From assembly GCA_017410505.1 (NCBI GenBank), contig JAFQQR010000001.1, positions 1 through 46,790 of the forward strand: a stretch of 46,790 nucleotides of DNA. The letters run 5' to 3'. The notes beneath the pieces were generated by a model, which saw only the letters and a list, made by a program, of their open reading frames with translations, did no database searches and was not told the origin of the DNA. Of the stretch, positions 17,248-25,564 are shown piece after piece (the stretch's first letter is position 1; every line of letters begins with the position of its first letter). The DNA is from Clostridia bacterium. GTDB taxonomy: Bacteria; Bacillota; Clostridia; TANB77; CAG-508. The translations under genes and the position numbers were made by a program.

Positions 17248-17970
17248 ATGGAAACACAAAAAATATATGAGATTTTTACTGATGCGAGTTTTGATGATGT
17301 AGCTAAAGTAGGAACTTATGCTATTGTTATCATGCAAGAAAATAAAATAGTAAGAATCATTGCGAAAAAATGTAATGTTAAATTACAAAATTCAACAGAA
17401 TGTGAAGTGTTTGCTATTTTTCAAGCGATAAATCTTATACAAGGAAGTTTATTAAAGAAGAACATAACTCAAAAATTTTGGTTAAGAACAGATTGTGTGG
17501 TAGCAAGAGATTTTTTTATTGAAGATGAAAGCAAAATAAAAGTTTTTGAAAAGAATTTAACCTTATCAAATACAATTAGACAAACTTATGAAAGAATAAA
17601 AAAAGCATTATGTAAAGAAGACTGTAGCTTTAGGATTAAGTGGATACCAAGAGAGATTAATAAGGTTGCTCACAAATATTCGTATTCGGCATTTCAAAAA
17701 CTCAAGATACAAAACAATAAAAATGATATTATTTTAATAGATAAGTATTCATTTTTAGAATTAGTACAAAAATTAAATTCAAATTATTATAAGGTCATTT
17801 CATATTTATTTCAAATTTCAAATGAAGAAAAATTAATATTAAAAACTCAAAGTGAAATAGCTAAAACTTTAGAAATATCTAGATATAATATAAATAAGAT
17901 TTTCAAACAACTTATAAAATTAAATATATTAGGGAAAATAAAAAATGGAAAGTATATTATACTAATATAA
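17248..17970 (+). CDS. RNase H-like domain fused to a winged helix
   Basis: A 240-residue protein; ATG at 17248 after AGGGGTG. The N-terminal 150 residues look like an RNase HI fold: FTDAS (first Asp), STECEVFAIFQAI (Glu), LRTDC (second Asp) and WIPREINKVAH near the end, where the usual fourth Asp appears to be His. The C-terminal 70 residues form a helix-turn-helix (SEIAKTLEISRYNINKIF) like those in replication or regulatory proteins. I infer an RNA:DNA hybrid nuclease or hybrid-binding protein tied to element replication. The combination is unusual. Activity is uncertain because of the His substitution. Confidence 0.65.
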   Translation: METQKIYEIFTDASFDDVAKVGTYAIVIMQENKIVRIIAKKCNVKLQNSTECEVFAIFQAINLIQGSLLKKNITQKFWLRTDCVVARDFFIEDESKIKVFEKNLTLSNTIRQTYERIKKALCKEDCSFRIKWIPREINKVAHKYSYSAFQKLKIQNNKNDIILIDKYSFLELVQKLNSNYYKVISYLFQISNEEKLILKTQSEIAKTLEISRYNINKIFKQLIKLNILGKIKNGKYIILI

Positions 17971-18067
17971 AGACATTACATTTTGTGGAAAAATTTATAA
18001 TGAGTGTAGAATAAATAAAAGAAATATGATAAAATGATTAAAAATATTGATAGAGGAGATTTCTAGG

Positions 18068-19682
18068 ATGAATAAAGAAGAAATTTTGAAACTGATTCAA
18101 GAACTAAATGAAAAGCAAAATGAAACTATTTGTATTGAGACCAAGACAGCGAATGCTGGAAAACCAGAGAAGTATTACGATACTATTTCTAGTTTTTCAA
18201 ATACAATGGGAGGAGTTATATTATTTGGTGTTGAAGAGAAAAAGCATAAAAATAAAACTACTTTTGAAGTAGTTGGAGTTTATGATGCAAATGACTTACA
18301 AAAAAATATAACTAATTTATGCAGTACAGAATTTGAACCAGTTGTAAGACCAGAAATAAATATATTTAATATAGATGATAAAAATGTTGTTGCTGTTAGA
18401 ATTGATGCATTAAATCAAAGAAATAAGCCATGCTATTATAAACCTAAAGGATTGCATAATGGTTCATACATAAGAGTTGGTGATAGAGATGACAATATGA
18501 CTGAATATGAAATATATAAATGTATATCATATAGAGAGAATGTTCAAGACGATTTAAGACCTGTTGTAAGAGCAACTACGAAAGATTTAAATGAGGAATT
18601 AATAAATGCATTTATAGAAAAATATACGGAAGACAAGCCTAATTTTTCAAAATTTAGTAAAGAAGAAATTTTAATAAATGCAGGAGTTTTAAGCAAAGTA
18701 GAAGATAAGATTTTTCCAACAGTAGCAGGTATAATGGTATTTGGAGAATATCCACAACAATTTTTTCCACAATGGTTTATAGCAGCAATTGTTGTACCAG
18801 GTTTTGAAATTGCAAAATTAGGTAAAGTAGGAGAAAGATTTATTGATAATAAGAGGATTGAAGGTAATATTTCTACAATGTACAATGAAACTATTAGATT
18901 TCTTAAGAGAAATATGAAAATAGGAATGAAACTAGACCCTCAAACGGGATTAAGAGAAGATTTGCCACAATATCCTATAGAACGGACTACGTGAAGCTAT
19001 TTCAAATGTTTTGCTACATCGTGATTTAAGTCAATACAAGGAGAGTGTTTATAGTAAGGTTGTTGTATATAAAGATAGAATAGAATTTAGAAATGTTGGA
19101 AGTTTATATGGGGAAAACACACTTGAAAAAATAAAAAATCCAGAGATGAATATAGAAGTTAGAAACAAAACAATGGTAAGATTAATTGAAGTTTTAGGTG
19201 GAGTATTAGAGAATAGACATACTGGAATAAAGACAATGATTGATGAAATGAAACAAGCAAAATTGCCTGAACCTGTTTTTAAAAACGAGAGAGAAGATTT
19301 TATTGTAACATTTTATAATGGTGAATATCCTGAATTGTATCCAGAAGAATTATCAAAAAATAAGAAAGCACATGATAAAGCACATGATAAAGCACATGAT
19401 AAGGCACATGATAAAGCACATGATAAGGCACATGATAAGGCACATGATAAGGCACATAATAAGGCACATGATAAGGCACATGATCAAAATATAGAAAATA
19501 CAATTATAGAATTTTGTGCTACAGAAAAAACTATATATGAGATAATGGAGTTTGTTGGATATAAAAATAGAACTAGATTTAGAAGAGATTATATAAAGCC
19601 ATTAGTAGAAAGTGAAAGATTAAAAATGACTATACCAGACAAACCAACAAGTAAAAATCAAAAATATATTAGTAATGATTAA
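18068..19682 (+). CDS. AlbA_2/Schlafen-type ATP-binding protein, +1 frameshift at CGG
   Basis: A 537-residue protein after frame correction; ATG at 18068 with GAGGAG 8 nt upstream. The N-terminus (IETKTANAGKP, then SSFSNTMGGVILFGV) is the AlbA_2/divergent AAA-4 domain. The middle and C-terminal parts resemble the ATP-binding domain of RecG-like regulators. The frame breaks at 18983: codon 306 is CGG, the unshifted frame stops three codons later, and skipping C gives GGA, making EGLREAISNVLLHRDL, the conserved (E)ALxNAxxHRDY box. After residue 430 lies a KAHD tetrapeptide repeat (10 units) and then a small winged-helix-like tail. Such proteins are often regulatory or defence-linked. Confidence 0.8.
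18983..18985 (+). other. +1 frameshift site, CGG read as C + GGA
   Basis: Context GAA CGG ACT ACG TGA in frame 0. Skipping C18983 gives GAA GGA CTA CGT GAA and the conserved REAISN segment. Confidence 0.75.
19365..19484 (+). repeat. ten 12-bp in-frame repeats coding KAHD
   Basis: The unit aaRgcacatgat repeats ten times without interruption (one unit codes Asn for Asp). A perfect multiple of three keeps the frame, so copy number could vary by slippage without breaking the gene. It forms a charged linker between the ATP-binding part and the C-terminal domain. Confidence 0.9.
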
Positions 19683-19688
19683 TAAAAA

Positions 19689-21341
19689 ATGAAAAAAGAA
19701 ATGAGAGAAAATATGGAAATAAAAGAAATAATTGATGAATTAAAATATTATGGAGGAACGTTACCAAGGAAGGCGCTAGAAAAAGCAATAATTCAAAAAG
19801 AAAAAATAATACCAGAACTATTAAAGATGTTAGAATATACAAAAGACAATTTAAAAAATATATATGATGAAAAAGATGAATTTTACGGTTATATATATGC
19901 AATATTTCTTTTAGCACAATTTAGAGAGAAAAATGCGTTTTCATTTCTAATAGATTTATTGAAACAACCAACTGAAATAGTTGAATATATTTTAGGAGAT
20001 GATTATCCTGATTATTTACCAAGATTGCTAGCAAGTACATATAGTGGAGATGATGAATCATTATTTAAAATAATAGAAGACAACAAAATAGATGAATTTA
20101 TAAGAAGTAGTGTATTACAAACTTTTGCTATCTTATATCTTCGTGGACAAAAAACAAGAGAGTTTTTAGTAAACTATTTTATAAAATTACTAAATGAAAA
20201 ACAAGAAGAAGATACATCATATTTATATGCGGAAATCTTTACAGAAACATATGATTTAAGATTAATTGAATTAAAAGGATTAATTGATAAGACCTTTGGA
20301 CTTATGGAAAACAGAGAAGAAGTAGATGATTTAATAAAAAGATTTAATGATGAAAATTATAAAATCAATTTAAATGTGTATCCATTTATAGAACATTATA
20401 ATTATATAAATGATATTGTTGAAGTAATGGAAGAATGGGAATGTTTTTCATACGATGAAGATGAAGAATTTGAATCTTCAGAACAATTTATAATAAGTGA
20501 GCACATGATAAAAGAAAGAAGAAATGGATTTAGTGATAAGGAAAAAGTTGGTAGAAATGATTTGTGCTTTTGCGGAAGTGGAAAAAAATATAAAAAATGT
20601 TGTATGAACAAAAATATAGAGGATAAGTTAGACACCTTAGAATTTATAGATAGATGTATTGCTAGAGCAGAATGGTACGACGAAAATGAAATGATAAAAA
20701 AAGAGCTAAAAGAATTAAGAAGAGCGTGGTTTTTTGTAAGTGATATTTGCAGAAATGAAAATATCAAAACTATTAAAGAATATGATGAAAAATATGAAGG
20801 ATATAATATAGTATCAAATTGGATTCAATATTATGACAATTTACTAGATGAAAGTAATCAAGAAAATTATCTAGTAGATAGAATTAATTTGTGTAAAGAT
20901 GCAAAAGAAATATTTGATTTAGATGCATACTGGGATGAGCATTTTACAAGGTCATTAGCTAATTCTTACTATAGATTGGGAGAAAGAAAAAAAGCCGAAA
21001 AGTTAATGATAGAATATTTGCAAAAAGATTCGGCATGGGGATTTGGATATATAGAAATGGCAGATTGGTATTTAAGTTTTGCAGAAAAAGACTATGAGAA
21101 AGCTAGAGATATTTTAGAAAAAGCATTAGAAAACGAAAATCTAAGAGACAAAGATGTTTTATATGAAAGGTTAATTGACATTTTTGATAAATTAGGAAAT
21201 AAAGAAAAGTCTAAATATTATGATGAGAAATGGAATGAATTTATAAAAAGTGAAAATACAACATGTGCCCCAATTTTAAAAGATTTAGTAAAACAATCAC
21301 TTGAAATGTTTATAGAAGAACAAATTGATGCTAACAAATAA
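19689..21341 (+). CDS. DUF1186 / SEC-C / TPR-like protein
   Basis: A 550-residue protein. The N-terminal 230 residues are helical repeats of the DUF1186 type (LPRKALEKAI, LLASTYSGDD). In the middle is a SEC-C zinc motif, GRNDLCFCGSGKKYKKCC, like the zinc finger at the SecA C-terminus. The C-terminal 200 residues look like tetratricopeptide helices (LANSYYRLGERKKAEKLM). ATGs at 19701 and 19713 are alternative starts; none has a strong ribosome binding site. The gap to the AlbA gene is 6 bp, so they are co-transcribed. SEC-C proteins with helical repeats occur in mobile elements; function unknown. Confidence 0.75.
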   Translation: MKKEMRENMEIKEIIDELKYYGGTLPRKALEKAIIQKEKIIPELLKMLEYTKDNLKNIYDEKDEFYGYIYAIFLLAQFREKNAFSFLIDLLKQPTEIVEYILGDDYPDYLPRLLASTYSGDDESLFKIIEDNKIDEFIRSSVLQTFAILYLRGQKTREFLVNYFIKLLNEKQEEDTSYLYAEIFTETYDLRLIELKGLIDKTFGLMENREEVDDLIKRFNDENYKINLNVYPFIEHYNYINDIVEVMEEWECFSYDEDEEFESSEQFIISEHMIKERRNGFSDKEKVGRNDLCFCGSGKKYKKCCMNKNIEDKLDTLEFIDRCIARAEWYDENEMIKKELKELRRAWFFVSDICRNENIKTIKEYDEKYEGYNIVSNWIQYYDNLLDESNQENYLVDRINLCKDAKEIFDLDAYWDEHFTRSLANSYYRLGERKKAEKLMIEYLQKDSAWGFGYIEMADWYLSFAEKDYEKARDILEKALENENLRDKDVLYERLIDIFDKLGNKEKSKYYDEKWNEFIKSENTTCAPILKDLVKQSLEMFIEEQIDANK

Positions 21342-21362
21342 TTAAAATGGAGAATTAAATAT

Positions 21363-22347
21363 ATGAATAAAAAATCAAAAATTATTGTAGCAATAGTGAT
21401 AACAATACTATTAATAATATTGATGATAATTGGATATACACCAAGCTATAATGAAACTGGAAATGATGAAATAGCAAAAATAGATATTCAGATAGATAAC
21501 TCAAAACTAAACATTTTCTATTTTTATGTAGGAGAAGCAGACTGCACACTTATAATGAATAAAGGTCAAGTAATGTTAATAGATGCGGGAGAAGATGCAG
21601 ATGGAGAATTAATTGTACAGTTCTTAAAGAAAATAAGAGTTACCCAAATAGATTATTTAATAGCAACTCATAACGATGATGACCATATTGGAGGAATGAA
21701 AGATATTGTTAATAATTTTTCAATAGGTAAGCTATATATACCTGCAAAAGAAGCAGATAATAAAAGTTATACAGATTTAACTAAAATAGAAGGATTAGAG
21801 CTACAAAATGTTGAAATAAACCAAACTGGAACTATTCGGAGATGCTAACTGGACTGTAAAATGGGTAGATAATAGTGGAGATTATTCAGACAATAATTCA
21901 TCAATAGTGTTACAGTTAAACTATAAAGATAAAAAATACTTATTTACAGGAGATATAGAAAACAAAGTAGAAAATGAATTAATAGAGATGAATACATTAG
22001 AAAAAGTTGACATACTAAAAGTATCACATCATGGTTCCAATAGTAGTACTAGTACAAAATTTTTAGATGTAGTTAGTCCTCGATATGCAATTATATCATC
22101 TGGTAGTACATATACACAATTTCCAAATAAAAACTGTATAAAGAGAATATTGGAAAAAGTAAAAGTAGAAAATTTGTATCTTACAGAAAGAGATGGAACA
22201 ATTTGGGTAACAAGTGATGGAATTGTAGAAGATATAATTCAAAAATTAGATAAATTAAATTTAGATGGTGCAAAAAGCACAATAAATTATAATGAATTAA
22301 ATTATGAATATTTAGAAAGCATACTAATTAGTATGTTTTCTTTTTGA
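21363..22347 (+). CDS. ComEC/Rec2-like metallo-beta-lactamase protein, +1 frameshift at CGG
   Basis: A 327-residue protein after frame correction, with one N-terminal membrane segment (about 7-24) and an exported metallo-beta-lactamase fold like the C-terminal domain of ComEC. Motifs include LIDAG, THNDDDHIGG, DNNSSIVL, LFTGDIE and KVSHHGSNSST. The frame breaks at 21837, where codon 159 is CGG. The unshifted frame stops three codons later; skipping C gives GGA and joins the second half. Many such stand-alone ComEC-like hydrolases exist in Clostridia; nuclease or phosphodiesterase activity is an inference. The gene starts 21 bp after the SEC-C gene. Confidence 0.8.
21837..21839 (+). other. +1 frameshift site, CGG read as C + GGA
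   Basis: Frame 0 reads ATT CGG AGA TGC TAA. Skipping C21837 gives ATT GGA GAT GCT AAC and continues 169 more codons. Confidence 0.75.
22295..22340 (+). repeat. 46-bp repeat, copy 2
   Basis: Near-identical to 16267-16312. Here it codes the end of the ComEC-like protein (YLESILISMF) and contains the catact/agtatg terminator-like hairpin. Confidence 0.65.
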
Positions 22348-22364
22348 TTTTTTTGTGAAAATTA

Positions 22365-22393
22365 TTGAAAAAAAGATATAAATGAAGTATAAT
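22365..22393 (+). promoter_or_regulatory. SigA-type promoter
   Basis: TTGAAA and TATAAT with a 17-nt spacer. A tgtaca-6-tgtaca pair of palindromes lies between the promoter and the gene and may be an operator. Confidence 0.65.
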
Positions 22394-22511
22394 AATTAAA
22401 GTTTTTAGTATATTTAAATTTTATTTTTAATTATTTATTTAAATTTTTTTATTTATTATCGATGTACATTTCTGTACACAAAATTCACAAAAAACAAAAA
22501 TATAAGAGAGG

Positions 22512-23408
22512 ATGATGCTTTTGGAGTTAGATTTAGGAATTAATGTTGGAAACAACAAGAATAATGAAATTGAAGAATTTACTAAAGAATTAAATAATGT
22601 CTTACAAGAAGATAAAATTCTAGTATACCAAGGATATGATAGTAGAAAATTTACTAATGTAAATGAAGAAAGAATATGGGATAAAAGAGAAGAATTAATA
22701 ACCAAAAGCATCAATGAAAATAACATAAATGGAGCTGATGACAATAAGTTGTATGAAATAAGAGACGATGTGGCTGGAGGAATAGGTGTTTTAGAATATA
22801 ATAAAACATATGATAACAGAACATACTTAACTGTGAAAGAAACGGAATTACCTGAAAATGTTGACAAAGGAATGTTTTTCAGAAAAGTAGATGGCAATTA
22901 TATTTTGGATAAACAAACTACAGAAAAAATATATAATGAGATGATAAGTTTTCAAAATGAATTAATTTTAGAACAAAAAGAACTATTAAATGATATGAGG
23001 CAAGAAGGTGCGATATACAAAGTAACATATTTAGAAGATGATTGTGAAGATTGGAGAACAGAGCTTACAAAACAAGAAACTGGAGAAACATTTCAAGAAT
23101 TAGAATTTCCACATGATATATATCATCAAGTAGGCTCAAATTCATTAGTTAAATATGAAAATGGAACATATACAGTAGTTGAAGGGACAAGTGTGTATGA
23201 TCTATATCCTAATATAATAGAAAACTATTGCGAAAATGAAGGAGTTTATATAACTCAAAATGGTAAATATGAGACATCAGATGAATTATATGAATCATTA
23301 AATATGAATAATGAAGAAAAACTTATGAGAAAAGTGACAAATGTAATTGATAAAATACTTAAATTTGCAGTAGACAAATTAGTAGAATTAGTAAAGAATA
23401 AGCAATAA
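22512..23408 (+). CDS. hypothetical acidic protein
   Basis: A 298-residue, acidic, soluble protein with no recognised domain. GAGAGG directly touches the ATG at 22512, so a TTG at 22521 (giving MELDLGINVGNN) is a better-spaced start. The middle part has a repeated pattern of Asn, Glu and Asp with aromatic residues; the last 30 residues form an amphipathic helix. It is followed 44 bp later by a small gene with a strong ribosome binding site. As cargo of the element its role is unknown. Confidence 0.55.
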   Translation: MMLLELDLGINVGNNKNNEIEEFTKELNNVLQEDKILVYQGYDSRKFTNVNEERIWDKREELITKSINENNINGADDNKLYEIRDDVAGGIGVLEYNKTYDNRTYLTVKETELPENVDKGMFFRKVDGNYILDKQTTEKIYNEMISFQNELILEQKELLNDMRQEGAIYKVTYLEDDCEDWRTELTKQETGETFQELEFPHDIYHQVGSNSLVKYENGTYTVVEGTSVYDLYPNIIENYCENEGVYITQNGKYETSDELYESLNMNNEEKLMRKVTNVIDKILKFAVDKLVELVKNKQ

Positions 23409-23452
23409 ATTAATATTCTAATAATTTATAGGATATTAGGAAAGGAGAAAAC

Positions 23453-23644
23453 ATGGTTAGAAAAGAAGGAAATTTTACATATGATATTTCTAAATTTGAA
23501 AAAGAAGCAGAAAGATTATTTCCAAACGAAAACATTATAGTTGGAGCAATGGATGGAGCAGATGAAGAATTAATACAAAAATTTTTTGATGATGTTTTAG
23601 AATATGAAAAAGCTGAAAAAAATTTAAATGATAGAAAAAAATAA
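23453..23644 (+). CDS. small acidic protein beside the recombinase, RDF candidate
   Basis: A 63-residue protein (MVRKEGNFTYDISKFEKEAERL) with AAAGGAG before the ATG. It lies 89 bp upstream of the serine recombinase gene. Small proteins encoded next to serine integrases often are recombination directionality factors (SprB of SPbeta; a small protein in the C. difficile skin element), so that role is possible. The sequence itself shows no recognised motif. Confidence 0.5.
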   Translation: MVRKEGNFTYDISKFEKEAERLFPNENIIVGAMDGADEELIQKFFDDVLEYEKAEKNLNDRKK

Positions 23645-23652
23645 AGAAATTA

Positions 23653-23681
23653 TTGAAAAAAAGAAATCGATATGCTAAAAT
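23653..23681 (+). promoter_or_regulatory. promoter of the serine recombinase
   Basis: TTGAAA and TAAAAT with a 17-nt spacer, 52 nt before the ATG at 23734. It looks like a vegetative SigA promoter. I see no clear SigE or SigK boxes here. Confidence 0.5.
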
Positions 23682-23733
23682 GTAACAGAACGAAAATAAT
23701 GAAACGGAAAACAAAAAAGAAAGTAGTGATGTT

Positions 23734-25314
23734 ATGAAAATTGCAGCATATTGTAGGGTATCAACTGAAAAAGAAGCACAAATAGACTCATTAGAAAAAC
23801 AAATAGAGTTCTTTAATGAATTTACAAAAAAGAACGGATATGAATTGTACAAGCTATATGCAGATGAAGGAATATCAGGAAAGCAAATAAAACACAGAAA
23901 ACAATTTCAGCAAATGATGCAAGATGCTAAAGCAAAGAAGTTTGATAAAGTAGTAGTAAAAGATGTAAGCCGTTTTGCAAGAAATACAGTAGATTTATTA
24001 CAAAGTGTAAGAGAGCTAAAATCATATAATGTACAAGTAGATTTCTTAAACAACGGGGAAGTAATGGAAGGTGGCTCTGAATTTATATTAACAATTTTAG
24101 GAGCAATGGCACAACAAGAAAGTGCGAATATGTCTAAAAGAGTTAAATTTGGTAAAGACATTACAGCTCAAAAAGGAAGAGTGCCTAACATCGTATTTGG
24201 TTATGATAAAATGCCAAATGAAAGATATATATTAAAAGTAAATGAAGAAGAAGCAAAACTTGTAAAAGAGATTTTTGAAAGCTATGTATATAAAGGTTGG
24301 GGAACAACAAAAATTGCATGGGATTTAAATGATAGAGGAATACGAACAAAAAGAGATAAAGCAAAATGGGTACAAAATGGAATTGTTAGAATGCTAAAAA
24401 ATCCAATTTATACTGGTAGAATAACAAATAAAAAAAGTGAAGTAACAGACTTTATAACAGGTACAAGGAAAGATATACCAGAAGATGAATGGGTAATAGT
24501 AGAAAGACCTGAAATGAGAATTATATCAGATGAACTATTTAATAAAGCACAAGAAATATTAGCTCAAAGATCAAATGAATTTAAACTAAATAACAAAAGA
24601 GAAAAAACAGAATATGTATTTAGTACTCTTATATATTGCAAACATTGTGGTTATTCTTTTAGAAGAATGAGAAGAAAATACTCTGATACAGGCAAAGAAT
24701 ATATAAGATGGGTATGTAGTGGAAGAAACTCAATGGGGGTAAATCATTGCCCAAATACAACAACAATAGATGAAGAAGAATTATTAAATGCAATAAAAAT
24801 ATATTTAAAAAGTATAATATCAAATAAAAAGAACTTTATGAAATCTGTAGAAAAAGAATTTGAAAAAATAACAAAATTAAGAGAAACAAATGAAAGAAGT
24901 GAAGAAAGTCTTTTAAAAGAAATAGAAAAGGTTACAGCTAAGAAACAAAAATATATGGAAATGTTCCAAAATGAAGTAATAAATATGCAAGAATTAAAAC
25001 AATATACAAATCCATTAAATGAAGATATAGCAAGATTGGAAAGAGAATTAAAACTAATTACTTCTGAAATTAAAGAAAAAGATGTACTAGAAAAAGAATT
25101 AACAAAAACAATAAAGACAGTAGATGACATATTAAACAATCAAACAATTACAAATGCAATGCTAAAAACAATAATAGACGTAATTGAAGTAGATAGCGAT
25201 TCAAATGTAGAAGTAAGATTAAAATTATTAAATGAAATAGGCTCTACACCTGCAGTTATAACTAACTTTAATGACATCAAAGATACCGTTACGAAAAGTA
25301 ACATCAGTACATAA
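23734..25314 (+). CDS. large serine recombinase of the spoIIID element
   Basis: A 526-residue site-specific recombinase. The N-terminal resolvase domain has the nucleophile Ser10 in CRVST and the SRFARNTVDLLQ motif. A recombinase domain follows, then a zinc ribbon (CKHCGYSF ... CSG ... CPN, about 302-346) and a long coiled coil (about 360-470). The last codons AGT ACA TAA run through the att core, so the stop codon is supplied by the spoIIID side. In the excised circle the frame would instead continue as HGCNTPE, reach a CGG at 6852 and, with a +1 step, continue through GKNKGQTIPESIEIKK to 6954, just before a terminator. The integrated gene may therefore lack about 40 C-terminal residues. Confidence 0.9.
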   Translation: MKIAAYCRVSTEKEAQIDSLEKQIEFFNEFTKKNGYELYKLYADEGISGKQIKHRKQFQQMMQDAKAKKFDKVVVKDVSRFARNTVDLLQSVRELKSYNVQVDFLNNGEVMEGGSEFILTILGAMAQQESANMSKRVKFGKDITAQKGRVPNIVFGYDKMPNERYILKVNEEEAKLVKEIFESYVYKGWGTTKIAWDLNDRGIRTKRDKAKWVQNGIVRMLKNPIYTGRITNKKSEVTDFITGTRKDIPEDEWVIVERPEMRIISDELFNKAQEILAQRSNEFKLNNKREKTEYVFSTLIYCKHCGYSFRRMRRKYSDTGKEYIRWVCSGRNSMGVNHCPNTTTIDEEELLNAIKIYLKSIISNKKNFMKSVEKEFEKITKLRETNERSEESLLKEIEKVTAKKQKYMEMFQNEVINMQELKQYTNPLNEDIARLERELKLITSEIKEKDVLEKELTKTIKTVDDILNNQTITNAMLKTIIDVIEVDSDSNVEVRLKLLNEIGSTPAVITNFNDIKDTVTKSNIST

Positions 25315-25336
25315 AGACGTATCAGAAAGATTAAAA
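25280..25336 (+). other. attR, core CAGTACA at 25305-25311
   Basis: The left half is element DNA (taccgtt and gtaacatc) and the right half is spoIIID. Joined to the element side of attL it gives a 54-bp imperfect palindrome (18 of 25 half-site positions match), the attP form. Confidence 0.75.
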
Positions 25337-25462
25337 AAAATAAACCCAAGTCTAGCAAGAGAAGTAAGAATAATTCTAGATGAGAATAAAGCAGAAAGAC
25401 ATATAAGGGGAGGAATGGCTACAAAATTGAAATATAGCCACTTAAAAAAGCTGTCAAAATAG
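25310..25462 (+). CDS. spoIIID: SpoIIID 3' half
   Basis: Codons from His39 on (HKDVSERLKKINPSLA, then LDENKAERHIRGG) are the conserved C-terminal half of SpoIIID. The fragment has no start codon of its own in this frame and no ribosome binding site. It is continued from 6715-6830 after excision of the element. A strong terminator overlaps the stop codon. yabG follows 103 bp downstream. Confidence 0.9.
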   Translation, partial: HKDVSERLKKINPSLAREVRIILDENKAERHIRGGMATKLKYSHLKKLSK

Positions 25463-25487
25463 GGCATCTATTTTGACAGCTTTTTTA
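25449..25487 (+). terminator. spoIIID terminator
   Basis: A perfect 14-bp stem (25449-25462 with 25468-25481) with a 5-nt loop, followed by T residues. In the integrated state it would also end the recombinase transcript. Confidence 0.85.
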
Positions 25488-25508
25488 TGTTAGTAGTATA
25501 TAACAATC

Positions 25509-25536
25509 ACCAAATCAACAAAATCAACATAAAATA
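25509..25536 (+). promoter_or_regulatory. putative SigK promoter of yabG
   Basis: AC, 17 nt, then CATAAAATA matches the SigK pattern AC-N16/17-CATAnnnTA. yabG is SigK-dependent in B. subtilis. Confidence 0.5.
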
Positions 25537-25564
25537 TAATAGCCTGAAATATGAGGTGATTTAT

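Larger units (their letters stand above)
6831..25311 (+). mobile_element. skin-like, mobilizable intervening element in spoIIID
   Basis: An 18,481-bp insertion splits spoIIID in codon 39. Both junctions carry CAGTACA (6824-6830 and 25305-25311). A large serine recombinase lies at the right edge and its stop codon directly follows the core. Precise deletion between the cores restores spoIIID. Inside are an oriT and MobV relaxase, a replication-type winged-helix gene and a cargo of defence-like and transport genes. Known parallels are the sigK skin elements of Bacillus subtilis and Clostridioides difficile, excised in the mother cell by serine recombinases. Here the target gene is spoIIID. Excision in the mother cell is inferred, not shown. 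Confidence 0.85.

Noticed and set aside
19365..19484. CRISPR-like array
   Set aside because: The repeats are 12 bp, directly adjacent without spacers, and keep a reading frame.
19300..19503. Minus-strand open frame over the KAHD repeats
   Set aside because: It is only the reverse of the tandem repeat.
23695..23734. A CGG frameshift upstream of the recombinase start
   Set aside because: The +1 frame after the CGG near 23704 reaches a stop before the gene; the ATG at 23734 is adequate.
25271..25462. An independent 63-residue gene
   Set aside because: It has no ribosome binding site, its first part overlaps the recombinase, and from His39 on it is the SpoIIID C-terminus.
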